NCBI GenBank assembly: GCA_022559845.1 | Contig: CM040126.1 | Coordinates: 128,182,251-128,246,250 of the forward strand | Direction: 5' to 3' | DNA: 64,000 nucleotides | Source of the DNA: Amorphophallus konjac | Taxonomy: Eukaryota > Streptophyta > Magnoliopsida > Alismatales > Araceae | Notes under the pieces: generated by a model | Databases searched by the model: none | Told to the model about the DNA's origin: nothing | Seen by the model: only the letters and a program-made list of their open reading frames with translations | In this document: piece by piece, positions 30,115-40,831 of the stretch | How the letters are laid out: every line of letters begins with the position of its first letter | Position numbering within the stretch: the first letter of the stretch is position 1 | Position numbers and translations under genes: made by a program

Positions 30115-30299
30115 TAGGTTTTCTTAAGACCCTGGGTTTCCAGAAAGTATTAGTAGAACCCGTGACGTTGGTAAGATCTAGAATCCAACCCAGTGAGATG
30201 GGGTAGAAACTTGGGTTAAGTTAATTAATAAACAAATTGTAGAACAGATTCGGTAGAACATTCTTAATTATTCTCTCGACATTGTAAGAATTTCTAGCG

Positions 30300-31330
30300 A
30301 TGGCAGCTGAGCGCGCGCAGTGGCGAGACATGCAACGCACAGTGCAAGGTTTGACCTAGGCCTTACAGCAAGTAGCGCAAGGAGCCGCACATCACGGAGC
30401 CAGTGATCTTCATCAGAATTTCGGAGGTTTAAATCCCCCACGATTCAGTGGTTCGTCGGATCCTGACGAGGCAGAGCATTGGCTAAAGGAAATGGAGCGG
30501 ATTTTTTGGGTGATGCAGTGTGGCAACCAAGTTCGAGTCTTGTTGGCACGTTTCAGTTAGAGCGTGACGCTCGTGCATGGTGGGAATCTATAGACCCTAC
30601 GCTCGAAAATGGTTATGCAACTTGGGAGGAGTTCCACGAACATTTTAATAGCAAGTATTTCTCAGATCGTGTGCAGGAAAAGAAGGCGGCGGAGTTTGCT
30701 TCGCTGAGGCAAAGGAATTTATCAGTTGCAGAGTATGAGGCGCAGTTCGCCAGATTGTCCCGCTATGCGCCGCATTTGGTATCCACTAAGAAGATGAAGG
30801 CCAAGCGATTCTTAAATGGGTTGAAGCTTTAGTATATTAATCAGCTGGTGCCAATGGAAATCCACACTTATGCCGAGGTTGTGAGAAAAGTCCAAGTTCT
30901 CAAAGATAGTATGGAGATGACGGATTAGATTTGAGGGAGAGATAAAAAGAGAGAACAGACAACCAGTTCCGGAAACTTCAAGCCCACTAATGGAAGGAAG
31001 AGGCCCAATGGTAGGCCGAGTTTGTCGAAAGATAAGAAGCTGAGAGAAGGAGATAAGAAGGCAGCAGGTTCGACTACCCAATCGAAAGCAGTTTGCAAGT
31101 ATTGTGACCGGTCGGGTCACAAGATGGAGGAGTGTTGGCGCAAGCTTGGTGCATGTCTGTGTTGCGGAAGCAGGGACCACCGGATCCCTGAGTGTCCTCT
31201 TATTTCGATCAAGCTACCGCGGAGAAGCCGCAAGGGAGTCAAAGGTGGCAGGGCAAGCTCCTGGATCTCCAAGAGATCAAAATTGAACCCACCGAGGAGG
31301 GCAGATTGGTCGAAGGTACTCGTACTGTTC
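30300..31330 (+). pseudogene. Element C gag
   Basis: Begins at ATG 30300 (MAAERAQWRDMQRTVQ), with an in-frame TAG at 30357. The retrotransposon-gag capsid pattern spans two frames: first NPPRFSGSSDPDEAEHWLKE, then after a frameshift near 30550 ARAWWESIDP, TWEEFHEHFNSKYF, RQRNLSVAEYEAQFARL and KRFLNGLK. A TAG follows at about 30831. The C-terminal part (31022 on) has two zinc knuckles, CKYCDRSGHKMEEC and CLCCGSRDHRIPEC. Gag in this family forms the particle and packages RNA; this copy cannot make an intact protein. Confidence 0.88.
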
Positions 31331-31956
31331 TTTATAAACCATCATTCGTTCTTTTCTATACCGGAGCTACTCATTTGTTTATTTCTCAGAATTTTGCTAA
31401 GTCTAAATCTGTGAAGCCTACTTTGATGGATTCTCATTTAGTCATTTCAACCCCTATTGGTCCAGGATCGGCAATCAAGCATTTCAATCCCTCAAGTGAG
31501 GTTCTAATTAATGGCCATAATTTGTCGACGGATCTAGTGTGTAGGGAGATGAAGGATTATGATGTAATCCTAGGAGCAGATTGGTTAACTAGACATGGGG
31601 CTAGCGTGCATTGCAAATCAGGATCAGTGTCTTTTTCGGGCCACCCCGAGCTTTCCTTTTCTGGTGTTAGGCATTCTACGTCCGTGCCGCTCATTTCGAC
31701 ACTTCAGTTGGATAAATTATTAAAGAAGGGGTGTCAGGCAATTTTGGCCTTGGTCTCTTTGACTGATAAGAAAGAGTTGAAGTTGAGGGACATTCCTATT
31801 GTCCGAGACTTTCCCGATGTGTTTCCAAAAAAATTGCCAGAACTTCCTCTGGAGAGGGAGGTGATCTTCTCCATTGATCTAGTTCCTGGTGCGACCCCAG
31901 TTTCCAAGGCTCCGTACCGTATGTCTCCCACGGAGTTGAAGGAGTTGAAGGAGTAA
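31192..31956 (+). pseudogene. Element C protease and start of RT
   Basis: 254 open codons. The protease active site reads LFYTGATHLFIS: the catalytic Asp of the usual DTGA is Tyr (codon at 31357-31359). VILGADWLTRHGA, the conserved second protease motif, follows. The RT start is at DVFPKKLPELP and ends with APYRMSPTELKELKE before an in-frame TAA at about 31954. In chromoviruses the protease is released from the polyprotein and cleaves Gag and Pol; the Asp loss should abolish this. Confidence 0.88.
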
Positions 31957-33259
31957 TTGTTGGAGTTGCTAGAGAAGGGTTTTATTTGTCCGAGCACATC
32001 CCCGTTGGGAGATCTAATACTTTTTGTAAGGAAGAAGGATGGTTCATTGAGGCTGTGCATTGATTATCATCAATTGAACCAACTTACCATCAAGAACAAG
32101 TACCCGTTGCCTTGGATCGATGAGCTGTTCGATCAGATATCTGGAGCGTAGTATTTTTCTAAAATTGACCTCTGATCAGGGTATCATCAATTGAGAATCA
32201 AGGACTAAGATATCTTAAAGATGCCTTTTTGAAGCAGGTATGAGCATTTTGAATTTGTGGTAATGCCTTTTGGTCTAACGAATGCTTCTGCAGCTTTCAT
32301 GCAGCTGATGAACAGTGTATTCTGGCCCTACCTAGACCAGTGGGTCATGGTGTTTATCGATGGTATTCTTATTTACTCCAAGAGCAAAGAAGAGCACGAG
32401 GAGCACTTGAGGATGGCATTGCAGATGTTAAGAGAGCACCAGTTGTACGCCAAGTTCAGTTAGTGTGAGTTTTGGTTGCAAGAAGTATCCTTTCTGGGTC
32501 ACGTTATTACCAAAGACAGTGTTGCAGTAGACCCTCTAAAGTAGAGGCAATAAGAAATTGGGAAAGGCCTGTGAATGTGACGTAAGTCCGGAGGTTTCTA
32601 GGCCTAGCAGGTTATTATCGGAGATTTTTTAGGATTTCTCCAAGATTGCGGTACCTTTAACTAGGTTGACCCGTAAGGAGAACCGATTCGAGTGGTCAGA
32701 GGAATGTGAAAGGAGTTTCCAGACTCTAAAGGAATGTTTGACCACTACCCCTGCGCTGGCCTTACCCTTGGGAGTAGGAGATTTTGAAGTATATACAGAT
32801 GCCTTGTGTATTGGCTTAGGTTGCGTATTGATGCAGCAAGGAAGAGTGATAGCTTATTTATCCAGACAGTTGAGGAAGCATGAAGAGAATTATCTTGTCC
32901 ATGACTTAGAGCTCGCTGCGGTCGTGTTTGCTTTGAAGATTTGGAGGCACTACTTGTATGGAGAAACCTTTGTTGTATTTTCTGATCACAAACGCCAAAA
33001 ATATTTATTCTCTCAAAAAGAGCTTAATATGAGGCAGAGAAGATGGCTCGAGTATCTAAAGGATTTTGATTTATCCATTGAATATCATCCCGGGAAGGGC
33101 AATGTAGTGGCAGATGCCTTGAGCGATAAGCCAATGGCTAACTTGTCAAGTATAACGCTACAAGAGTGGAGGATGTTGGAGCAATTAGCAAGTCTAGATC
33201 TTACTGTTAGTGAGAAGGAAGGTCAAGTTATGATCGCCCAGGTCCAGTTTCATCCATAA
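31957..33259 (+). pseudogene. Element C reverse transcriptase and RNase H
   Basis: RT motifs are in order but interrupted: [30 protein letters not shown] then stop then [17 protein letters not shown], and the catalytic site as FIDGILIYS, where the second Asp of FIDD is Gly (codon 32362-32364). Stops occur at about 32149, 32174 and 32461, and the connection region (32500-32660) has frame changes. RNase H follows in a clean frame from 32666: [55 protein letters not shown] and [27 protein letters not shown] (this last motif spans about 33043-33126). Non-functional. Confidence 0.9.
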
Positions 33260-33262
33260 CTG

Positions 33263-34680
33263 TTGGCTGAGATCAAGACCTTGCAGGACAATGACCCATT
33301 GTTGGTAGAAATCAAGGAAACTTTGAGTAGTCGACCAGATTTTCTATTGGCCGATGATGGCAGATTATTATTCCGGGGAAGAACTTGTGTCCCCGAGTTA
33401 GCCGAAGTGAAGAGCAAGATTCTTGAAGAAGCCCATAGGTCCAAGTATACCATTCACCCGGGAGCTACTAAGATGTACCGAGACTTGAAGAGGACCTTTT
33501 GGTGGCTGAACATGAAAAGGGAAGTGGCCGAATTTGTGAGCAGATGCTTGGTGTGTCGGCAAGTGAAGGCCGAGCACTTTAGACTTGCCGGGAGGCTAAA
33601 GCCTCTCGAAATACCACAGTGGAAGTGGGAGAGCATTGGCATGGATTTTATTATGAGTTTACCTAGAACGCGTGGAGGCTTCGATGCGATTTGGGTGATT
33701 ATCGACCGATTGACGAAGTCCGCGCACTTCTTATCCATTAAGTCAAAGTGGATGGTGGATGTGTTAGCTGCCTTGTACATGAAGGAAGTAGTAAGATTGC
33801 ATGGTGTTCCTGTGAGTGTTGTGTCTGACAGAGACCCCATGCTTACTTTTCATTTTTGGAAAGGATTGCAAGAGTCCTTGGGAACCCGTCTGAACTTTAG
33901 TACCGCCTTTCATCCTCAAACTGACGGGCAGACATAGAGGACCAATCAGATCATAGAAGACATGTTAAGGGCCTCCATAATTGATTTCGGAGGTAGCTGG
34001 CATGAGCACTTTGCCCTGATTGAATTTGCTTACAATAACAGTTACCAGTCCAGCATTCAGATGGCACCGTTTGAGGCTCTATATGGTAAGAGCTGTCGTT
34101 CACCTCTGTGTTGGGATGAGGTCGGAGAGAAGCAATGGCTTGGGCCAGACCTTATCTCGGAGTCATCCAAGAACATTCAGATTATCAAAGACCGTCTGCA
34201 AGTTGCCCAGTCTAACAAAAGAGCTATGCTAATAACAGAAGGAGAGATTTGGAATTTCAGGTTGGCAAGCATGTATTTCTGAAAGTCTCACCTATGAGAG
34301 GAGTATGAAGGTTTGGAGTTCGTGGCAAGCTAAGCCCAAGATTTGATGGCCCATTTGAAATCCTAGAGAGAGTTGGTGTAGTTGCGTACATATTGGCATT
34401 GCCACCCCGGTTGTGAAGCGTTCATAATGTCTTCCATGTATCCATGCTGCGGAGGTACGTATACGACCCTCCCATATTATCCAACATGCGGATCTAGAGT
34501 TGAAGGAGGATCTATCTTATGAAGAGAAACCTATCAAGATTCTGGACCTAAAGCAACAACAACTCAGGAATCGGTCCATATTGATGATCATGGTCCAGTG
34601 GAGTAGATGTGGAACTGAGGAAGCCACATGGGAGTCTGAAGAAGCGATCAGAAAGTAGTATCCCGAATTGTTCTAAGGTC
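33263..34680 (+). pseudogene. Element C integrase with chromodomain-like tail
   Basis: The His2Cys2 zinc domain is visible (IHPGATKMYRDLKRTFWW, CLVCRQVKAEH), as is the core domain: GMDFIMSLP (first Asp), VSDRDPMLTFHFW (second Asp) and FHPQTDGQT. A TAG at 33935-33937 replaces the codon of the expected catalytic Glu. Downstream are AYNNSYQSSIQMAPFEALYG, then a frame-broken C-terminus with recognisable LSPRFDGPFEILERV and, near 34590-34650, VQWSRCGTEEATWE, which looks like a chromodomain. In chromoviruses such a domain is thought to steer integration to marked chromatin. Ends at about 34675. Confidence 0.88.
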
Positions 34681-34740
34681 CGTACCCGTAAATTTCCCCT
34701 ATTTCAATAAGTTCGGTGAATTTGGAGGACCAAATTCTTT

Positions 34741-34754
34741 AAAGTGGGGGAGGG
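34741..34754 (+). promoter_or_regulatory. Polypurine tract of element C
   Basis: AAAGTGGGGGAGGG directly precedes the 3' LTR. Confidence 0.9.
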
Positions 34755-37700
34755 TGTAGCATCCTGAATTTAGTCAATTATAAATTATGTAACAATCTGG
34801 AATTTTACGTAATATTAAATTGATTTTTCCTCTTAGGTTGAATTTTGACCAATTTATAAAAATATGAAAAATTCATAATCATGTAGAGGACTGATTTTTT
34901 TGCAACATTGTCTTCTGGATCGACCCCAAAGAAAAATGTAATTAAGCCCGAAATTAGAGGTTTTAGGTTAACTCAGAGATTTAGATAGAACGATCTTAAT
35001 CCACCAAATTCGAGCCCAAATCGAGCTCTTACGGGCTCATTCCAGACACAATTAATAGGCCCAACCTAGAGGCCCATTTTCCATTCGATTCTTGTGCGAA
35101 ACCCTAACCCTAGCCGCCAAAATTTTAAGGATTGGCTCGTTGAATCCGTCAACCACGAATATCGCGTGGAGGAAACTCCATGACTCTTCCTCGTCCATAT
35201 CATGCCCCTAGATTCCACTCTAGCCGTATAAGTCGACGCCCATTACTCCTGAGAAGCCCATTTTGCCATAGCAGCAGCCAGTGCGAGCGATCGAGGTCGT
35301 GGTGCGACGAAGAAGGAGAGGTTTTCGTTTGCGGTTCCTGTTTCATCATCCCTTTTCCTCTCGCATTTAAGGTAGGTTCTTCCAAGCCAAATGCTAATTA
35401 AAATATACCATCGAGTGCGTCGTCGAGTCCTTTTTCTTTTGATACAAAATAGCCCAATTTGTATTTAGTATAGCGATCATGATTAGGTTTTAATCAAGAC
35501 ATGTCGAGTTAGGGCTTTCGATAGTGTTCCGTTCTTTTAGTTGATCTAAGGTAGGGTTCTTACAGGCTAAACTTTAATTAAATATATCTATATTGTGCGG
35601 TCTTTCATCCTCTTTCCATTGATAGCAAAATGCCCAAATTTTATAGAGCATACCACAGGTTATGATGGCTTTTCTTGAGATCTGTCAAGGACCGCCGAAG
35701 TAGAACCCGGCCTTCGGATAGCGGTTCCACAAAAAATGTGACTTGGGAGCCGCGGTCTCATGACCAACCGTGGCTGTACGGCCATGTGAAGTTTAAATTT
35801 TTGGTCAAAAGTGTGTGAATGCGGTCGTTGACCGACCGCTACCATCCCGTAGTGGTTCTCTCATTACCGCGGTCATCTCTCTTATTCCTGTTATAACGTT
35901 GTGCTTTGCCTGTCCTTTTTCCTGTGTAGACAGTATGTTCTAGGGCTACAAACACATGTAATAATTAGGGCATATGAAAGAATCATTGATTTTAAAGTCT
36001 ATTTGCATCATGATCCCTTGGTTACCAATCTTATCTCATGATTTTACCTTGCAAATTGGTAGATTAAACGTAGCTCAATCTGATCATAACCATGATGGAT
36101 GTTGTAACATACTTACTGTTCTTGATTAAACTACTAGGGTTGTTTGAGGGTCATGCCACTCTGGTGGTAATGACTCACTGCTTATACCCGTTTTCACATT
36201 TTACACCTTCAATCTTGTGATAATCGAGACTCTCCGTCGGATATTCCTTCCGTCAGACTAGGACCGTTATTACAAGGCCTTTGTAAGTCTCCGAGAGCCT
36301 GGGATTCCCACAAAAATGCCGAGCTGGTTGTACCCTGAAAGCCCGCACCGAACGATTCGACTGGATTGCATTTCTGGGCAGTCCATATTTGTGACTGTTC
36401 TGCTCAGTTTCGACCCTAACGCGGTTCTGAGCAAACCGCTACCATGCGGTAGCGGTCGAATCCTGACCGCGTTTGACCTCTTGATCTGGCCTGTGCGCCA
36501 ATTTGCCCAGTCGACTGCACCTAGTTCATAGTCGACTTAACCTGATCATGTCGACCTATGTCCCCTCAATTTACTAAGTTTAGGTAGATAGAACTCTTTT
36601 TCAACCAAGCCATAACCCCAGGTTAGCTGAGGATTGTGATTTAGTCGACTTAAACCTCTCTGCTTGCAAGCCTAGAAGCGGTTCCTCCTGAACCACCTCC
36701 ATTTGAAAGTGGTTTATTTGAGACCACGTTTTCCTTCCCTACCTATGTGCGTCAAACTGTTGGTTCTTTGGGTCGACGCCAGCCTGAAAGCGGTTGTCTT
36801 AACCGCGTTATCATTGTAGCGGCTCGGTAATGACTAGGCTTGCCCCTGAACCTATTTTTCATGATTCTTGTTTGTTGTAGTTGCTTGGTAGCCTTCTGGT
36901 TACTACCCAATCCTGGTCATGATTTCCTTTAGTGAATCTTGGCTTCCAAAGTCATATTCTTATGACTTCCATTCGAATTTCCTATTGATTGGAATGCTCT
37001 TGTTCTTAAAAGCATGGCTACTTAAGCTTAACCTTGAAAATCTTGGCCGGAATATAAGAATGTCTAGATGTTACTTGGGATCGTCGATCCACCACTCAAT
37101 GTCAACGCATCATTAAGGGCCCGGTCTGGTCCTGGGAGGAGAGCCCGAAAGTACTTGTGCCCCGGGGAGTTTGTAATGACAAGGTGTGGCATTACACCGA
37201 GTACTTGCTAGCGTGTTGTCTATGACATTCTCTCTTACACATTTGCAAATCTACATGACGTGTTATACTTGCGTGCTTGATACGGCAAACTCATGAAATA
37301 CTGTTATACACTGATTATCACTTGTTATTCCTTGCATTTCGTATCCTTCTCCCGTGGTTATTGTTTATTGTGATCCACATTTATTTATTTTACTCGAGGT
37401 GTTATAGCATGACATTATTAAACTGGCTAACCACTTATACATTGCCTGTTATAGAACCTATTGAGCGTTCACTCACCCAATTTTTCCAACCCTTTTAGGT
37501 AGCTCTGATGAGAATATGCAAACTGATGGGGATGGGCGCGAGTGAAGCTTGGAGCGAACCAGTCCTGATGTCTTGTCAAGTTATGGTCATAGTATAGATC
37601 GTGTTAGTTAGGTAGTTGAGTCAATTTTATGAATTGTAGTTCTTTTAGTTTACTTAAGTTGAGTCATTGTAAGGTTGCTTAGCCAAGTCCACAAGATGTT

Positions 37701-37853
37701 GTAATGAGATATTTCTCTTTTTATCAATAAAATAGAGTTATTTGCTTGTAATTGTGGCAATTTTGATGGCTGGTCTCTTGTGGCAATTTGTGCTCTAATT
37801 GACATGATTGATTATAACTGTCGCGTTCTGATTTCTCACATCGGGGCATGACA
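34755..37853 (+). repeat. Element C 3' LTR
   Basis: 3099 bp, TGTAGCATCC...CATGACA, matching 27005-30095 with several percent divergence. Confidence 0.95.
36421..36470 (+). repeat. Perfect stem-loops in element C 3' LTR
   Basis: ACCGCTACC, loop ATGC, GGTAGCGGT (36435-36456) is a perfect 9-bp stem with a 4-base loop. It overlaps GCGGTC...GACCGC (36452-36470), so alternative pairings are possible. Confidence 0.7.
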
Positions 37854-37858
37854 GGAAG
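37854..37858. repeat. Target site duplication of element C, right copy (GGAAG)
   Basis: Pairs with 27000-27004. Confidence 0.93.
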
Positions 37859-37860
37859 CC

Positions 37861-37996
37861 TGTAACACCCTCAATTTTTCAGATTAGAATCCGTGTCAGA
37901 GCGATTTTATGGGTCCCGGATCGTGTTTTGTGATTTACTCGGGTTTTTGTCTATCAATCCTTCGGAACCTTGTGTAGGGTGAACCGACGTGTTGTA
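37861..37996 (+). repeat. Start of LTR-like sequence of old element E
   Basis: Begins TGTAACACCCTC, a common start of plant gypsy LTRs, directly after the purine-rich run at 26990-27004 once element C is removed. It is interrupted by F at 37997 and resumes at 53474-53479. Confidence 0.5.
37992..37996. repeat. Target site duplication of element F, left copy (TTGTA)
   Basis: TTGTA here against TTGTC at 53474-53478: four of five bases match, as expected for an older insertion. Confidence 0.7.
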
Positions 37997-38387
37997 TGTT
38001 GAGTCTCTCCAAGTGATTTTAATGATAACAAAACCCCAGACGTGCCTTCCATCTCATTCCGTGCATATTTGATGAAGAGCGAACTCAGAATGTATTTCAG
38101 GCTATTGTGCGTTAGTGTTTTTAGTGATAATAAAACTCTCTTTTAGTTAAGGTTGATGATATCAAAACCTTGGAATGGCCAATGGCCTAGAACCGTTTTA
38201 TTACAAAAGTGCAAGCACATGTACGCTCTCAAAGCCATTTCCATCACAAGCTAATGCACAAACAAATCATGGCTCACAATGCCCAGAACAAGTCAAATAA
38301 ACTCAAATTGAATGGAAAAAAATGTGGACACAACATCTTTTGTATATGGATATGATTTATGGGCTAAACAAATCTGTTTTGTAGGAA

Positions 38388-38570
38388 TTCCGGATTTCGG
38401 TCAACCAACTTGGTTGGTTCGGTCGACCAATCCTTCCAGCACTCAAGACTCTGTAAAATTACAGAGTTCGGTCGACCGACGGCCTAGGATCGGTCAACCA
38501 AATTAGGCAGCGTTGAAAGTCTCAAAAACTATCACAGTTTGGTTGACCTAACCCTTCGAAGCCCCTTTTG
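38388..38570 (+). repeat. Cluster of GGTCGACC-type palindromes, F 5' LTR
   Basis: Several copies of CGGTCGACCA/CGGTCAACCA variants in about 180 bases; the 3' LTR equivalent is about 52055-52240. CpG positions are often TG or CA in one copy. Confidence 0.7.
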
Positions 38571-38898
38571 TTGACTTTGTTTCTCCAACATGTTCAAAGC
38601 CTCTCTTTTGGACTTTTGGGTTCTAAAGCCACAAGACATGCCTAAATTCGTGGATATGTGTTTTGGCATGTCTCTTGACCAACCCAAGACTTATGAAAAC
38701 ATCTCTTAGGGGAAAGAAACCCTAATGATCCAAGGAGAAAAAGCAAAGGCTATCAAGGGAGAAAGGAAGCTCTGCAAGAACTCCATGAACAGTGATTCGT
38801 CCACAGATTCTTCATCTAAGATCAATATTTTCAAGATCAAGCTGAGGCCAGTCAAGAAGAAATCAAGTGGAGATTCAAGCTTCATTCAAGATATGCAA

Positions 38899-38904
38899 TA
38901 TATA
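38899..38904 (+). promoter_or_regulatory. TATA-like box, F 5' LTR
   Basis: TATATA followed by CTCAGGGGG; the 3' LTR equivalent is at 52581-52586. Confidence 0.4.
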
Positions 38905-38999
38905 CTCAGGGGGAACCTAAATCAGAAGTTTTTCATTTGTGTTTCTGCTTCTCAAGTTCTTGAGCTTCATGTGAGTAATCTTCTAAATCTGTGAACATC

Positions 39000-39310
39000 A
39001 GTGTGTGTGTGTGGATCGTTTCAGATCTACACTTGTGTGTGTGTGGATTTACCCAGATCCGTATGTTTGTGTGTGAGGATCTTTTCAGATCCATAGTTTG
39101 TGCTGCGTTTGTTGCAGTGTGTGTGTGTGCGTTGTAGATCCAGTTGTTGGATCGTGTTGGAGACTCCATCTCCGTGTGTGTGTGTGTTGGGGTTTGTTCC
39201 CCGTGTGTGTGCAGGCGTCGACCTGCGTGTTGTTGGAGTTTGGCTCCGTGTTGGGGATTTATCCCCGTGCTGGTTTTCCAGCAGTGAAGCCTCACCGGGT
39301 TTTGGTGAGG
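39000..39310 (+). repeat. Stem-loop array with GTGTGTG spacers, F 5' LTR
   Basis: Consecutive short inverted repeats separated by GTGTGTG runs: GGATC/GATCC (about 39077-39092), GATCCA/TGGATC (39137-39153), GGAGA/TCTCC (39159-39173), GGGG/CCCC (39189-39202), GCAGG/CCTGC (39211-39225), GGAG/CTCC (39235-39247), GGGGAT/ATCCCC (39253-39266), CTGG/CCAG (39270-39281) and CCTCACC/GGTGAGG (39290-39310). The 3' LTR repeats this at about 52680-53035. Confidence 0.75.
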
Positions 39311-39751
39311 GGTGGACGTAAGTTGTCAGCGTTGCATCTGAACCACCTTAAAATCATTGTCTATTGTGTGGTTTGGACCATTTCTTCTACCCTATTCTGT
39401 GTGATCGTTTGTGTTTATTATTCTTCCGCGTTTGATCTTTTAGATCTAGCATAATCGATCATTTTAGTAATAGATCTTTGGTATATCAAAAGGTGGGTTT
39501 GAATTGACAAGGCCAATCTTGTTAGGACGATAACACCTTGTGTGAGCAGGATCTTCGGACTCATACCTCCGCCTAGTACCGAATAACTATCGTGGTGATT
39601 AATTTTGATAGATCTAATCGATTTTGTAACTGATCTGATTTTCTAAGTTGTTTTTTCTTCACATCTGTTTAAATCGGGTAAAAGTTTCGTAAAATCTGTA
39701 ATCACCCAATTCACCCCCCCTCTTGGGTGTAATTGATTGCGGGACTTCAAT

Positions 39752-39763
39752 TGGTATTAGAGC
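39752..39763 (+). promoter_or_regulatory. Primer binding site of element F
   Basis: TGGTATTAGAGC, one mismatch (C to T) from the Met-type site used by A, B and C. Confidence 0.85.
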
Positions 39764-39813
39764 TAAGGCTCTATTCTTTATAGATCTAACAATCTAGAGC
39801 AAGATACAGATAA

Positions 39814-40830
39814 ATGGCTACCAAAGTGTTCACTATGGATTCTCCACTTGTGTTTGATAGTTCTAACTTTGATTTGTGGTTAGGAAGAATGTGCAGTCTT
39901 ATCAACTCATTTGACCCTAAGCTATGGAAGCTTATATCTCATGGTCCTTATGAGTTGCCTGAAGATGAATCAGTCTGGACTGCAGATTATGAGTTCAAAT
40001 ATGATCAAAAATTTTTGGTTCTAAGTTTGCTCACTGCCGTAGTTAATGCTAATAGTTTTCCTTTTGTCTCCAGCTGTAACTCTACAAAGGACATACTGGA
40101 TGACTTAGCCGGCTTCTGTGAAGAGAATGAGGACAAATGTCTTATGACAGGTATAAGTGATCACAACAGTGATCTGCAGAATGGATCACCCTCGGAGCTA
40201 AAATTAGATTCTGAAAACATCTCTCTTGATGAGCTATTGGATGCATACATTGAGCTTGCAAGTAAATATAAGAAGGTAAAATGTGAGAATAAAAAATTGA
40301 AAAAGAAGGTTGAACAAAACAACTGTGATTCCTCCTGTAAAAAATGCTCACATTTAAAGGAATTGATTGAGGCTCATGTTCGACATTGAATTTCATAAAG
40401 ATCAAATTTGCTCCTTAAGAAATGAAAATAAAGATCTAAAAGAAAAAGTAAATTCAATAGCCAATGATCAAACCTTGATAGATGAACTCATTCGCGATGA
40501 GAAGCTTATGAAAGAAAATGAGAAACGAAAGGAATTGAACACGACCATTTCTGAAAGATTGTTGGTTCTAGAAAAATGGAAATTTGTGGCTGTAAGTGAG
40601 TGTGAAAATATGGATGGACTAAAATAGGAAGTAGACAGCCTCAAGACTGCTAATGTATTGTTGAATGTCAGGCTTGCTACTTATGAAGAAGAATTTGCCA
40701 GTGCAGAATTGCACATTTCATCTCTTCAATCTGAAATTCTTGACTTGAATAATTCGCTGTCCAAATTTGTAGATGGCAAAGAAAACCTGAACAAATTGCT
40801 GGGAATGAAAGTGAATTTTTAAAGAGAAAG
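39814..40830 (+). pseudogene. Element F gag-like gene, N-terminal and coiled-coil part
   Basis: Starts at ATG 39814 (MATKVFTMDSPLVFDSSNF). The first ~100 residues match the start of copia gag (FDLWLGRMCSLI, LWKLISHGPYELP). At STKDILDDL it jumps to the segment equivalent to the post-knuckle part of element A (ENEDKCLM, then ISLDELLDAYIELASKYKK), the same deletion as in B. A coiled coil follows, with a frameshift near 40380, an in-frame TAG at about 40625 and a TAA at about 40819. Not functional as it stands. Confidence 0.8.
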
Positions 40831-40831
40831 G

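Larger units (their letters stand above)
27005..37853 (+). mobile_element. Element C: Tekay/Del-type Ty3/gypsy chromovirus, decayed
   Basis: Two ~3.1-kb LTRs (27005-30095 and 34755-37853; TGTAGCATCC...GTGACA), TSD GGAAG, Met-type primer site and polypurine tract. The internal order is gag, PR, RT, RNase H, IN and a chromodomain-like tail, as in chromoviruses; long LTRs and the Met primer fit the Tekay/Del clade. The LTR copies differ by several percent, mostly transitions, so it is older than A and B. All coding parts are broken, and protease, RT and integrase have each lost a catalytic residue. Confidence 0.95.
37997..39749 (+). repeat. Element F 5' LTR
   Basis: 1753 bp. It holds GGTCGACC-type palindromes (38388-38570), a TATA-like box (38899-38904) and a stem-loop array with GTGTGTG spacers (39000-39310). 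Compared with the 3' LTR it lacks about 20 bases near 38545 and a GTGTGTG-rich piece near 39030. Confidence 0.93.

Noticed and set aside
39098..39454. 118-codon ORF rich in Cys and Val in the F LTR (also 52822-53178)
   Set aside because: It is produced by the GTGTGTG spacers of the stem-loop array; no domain.
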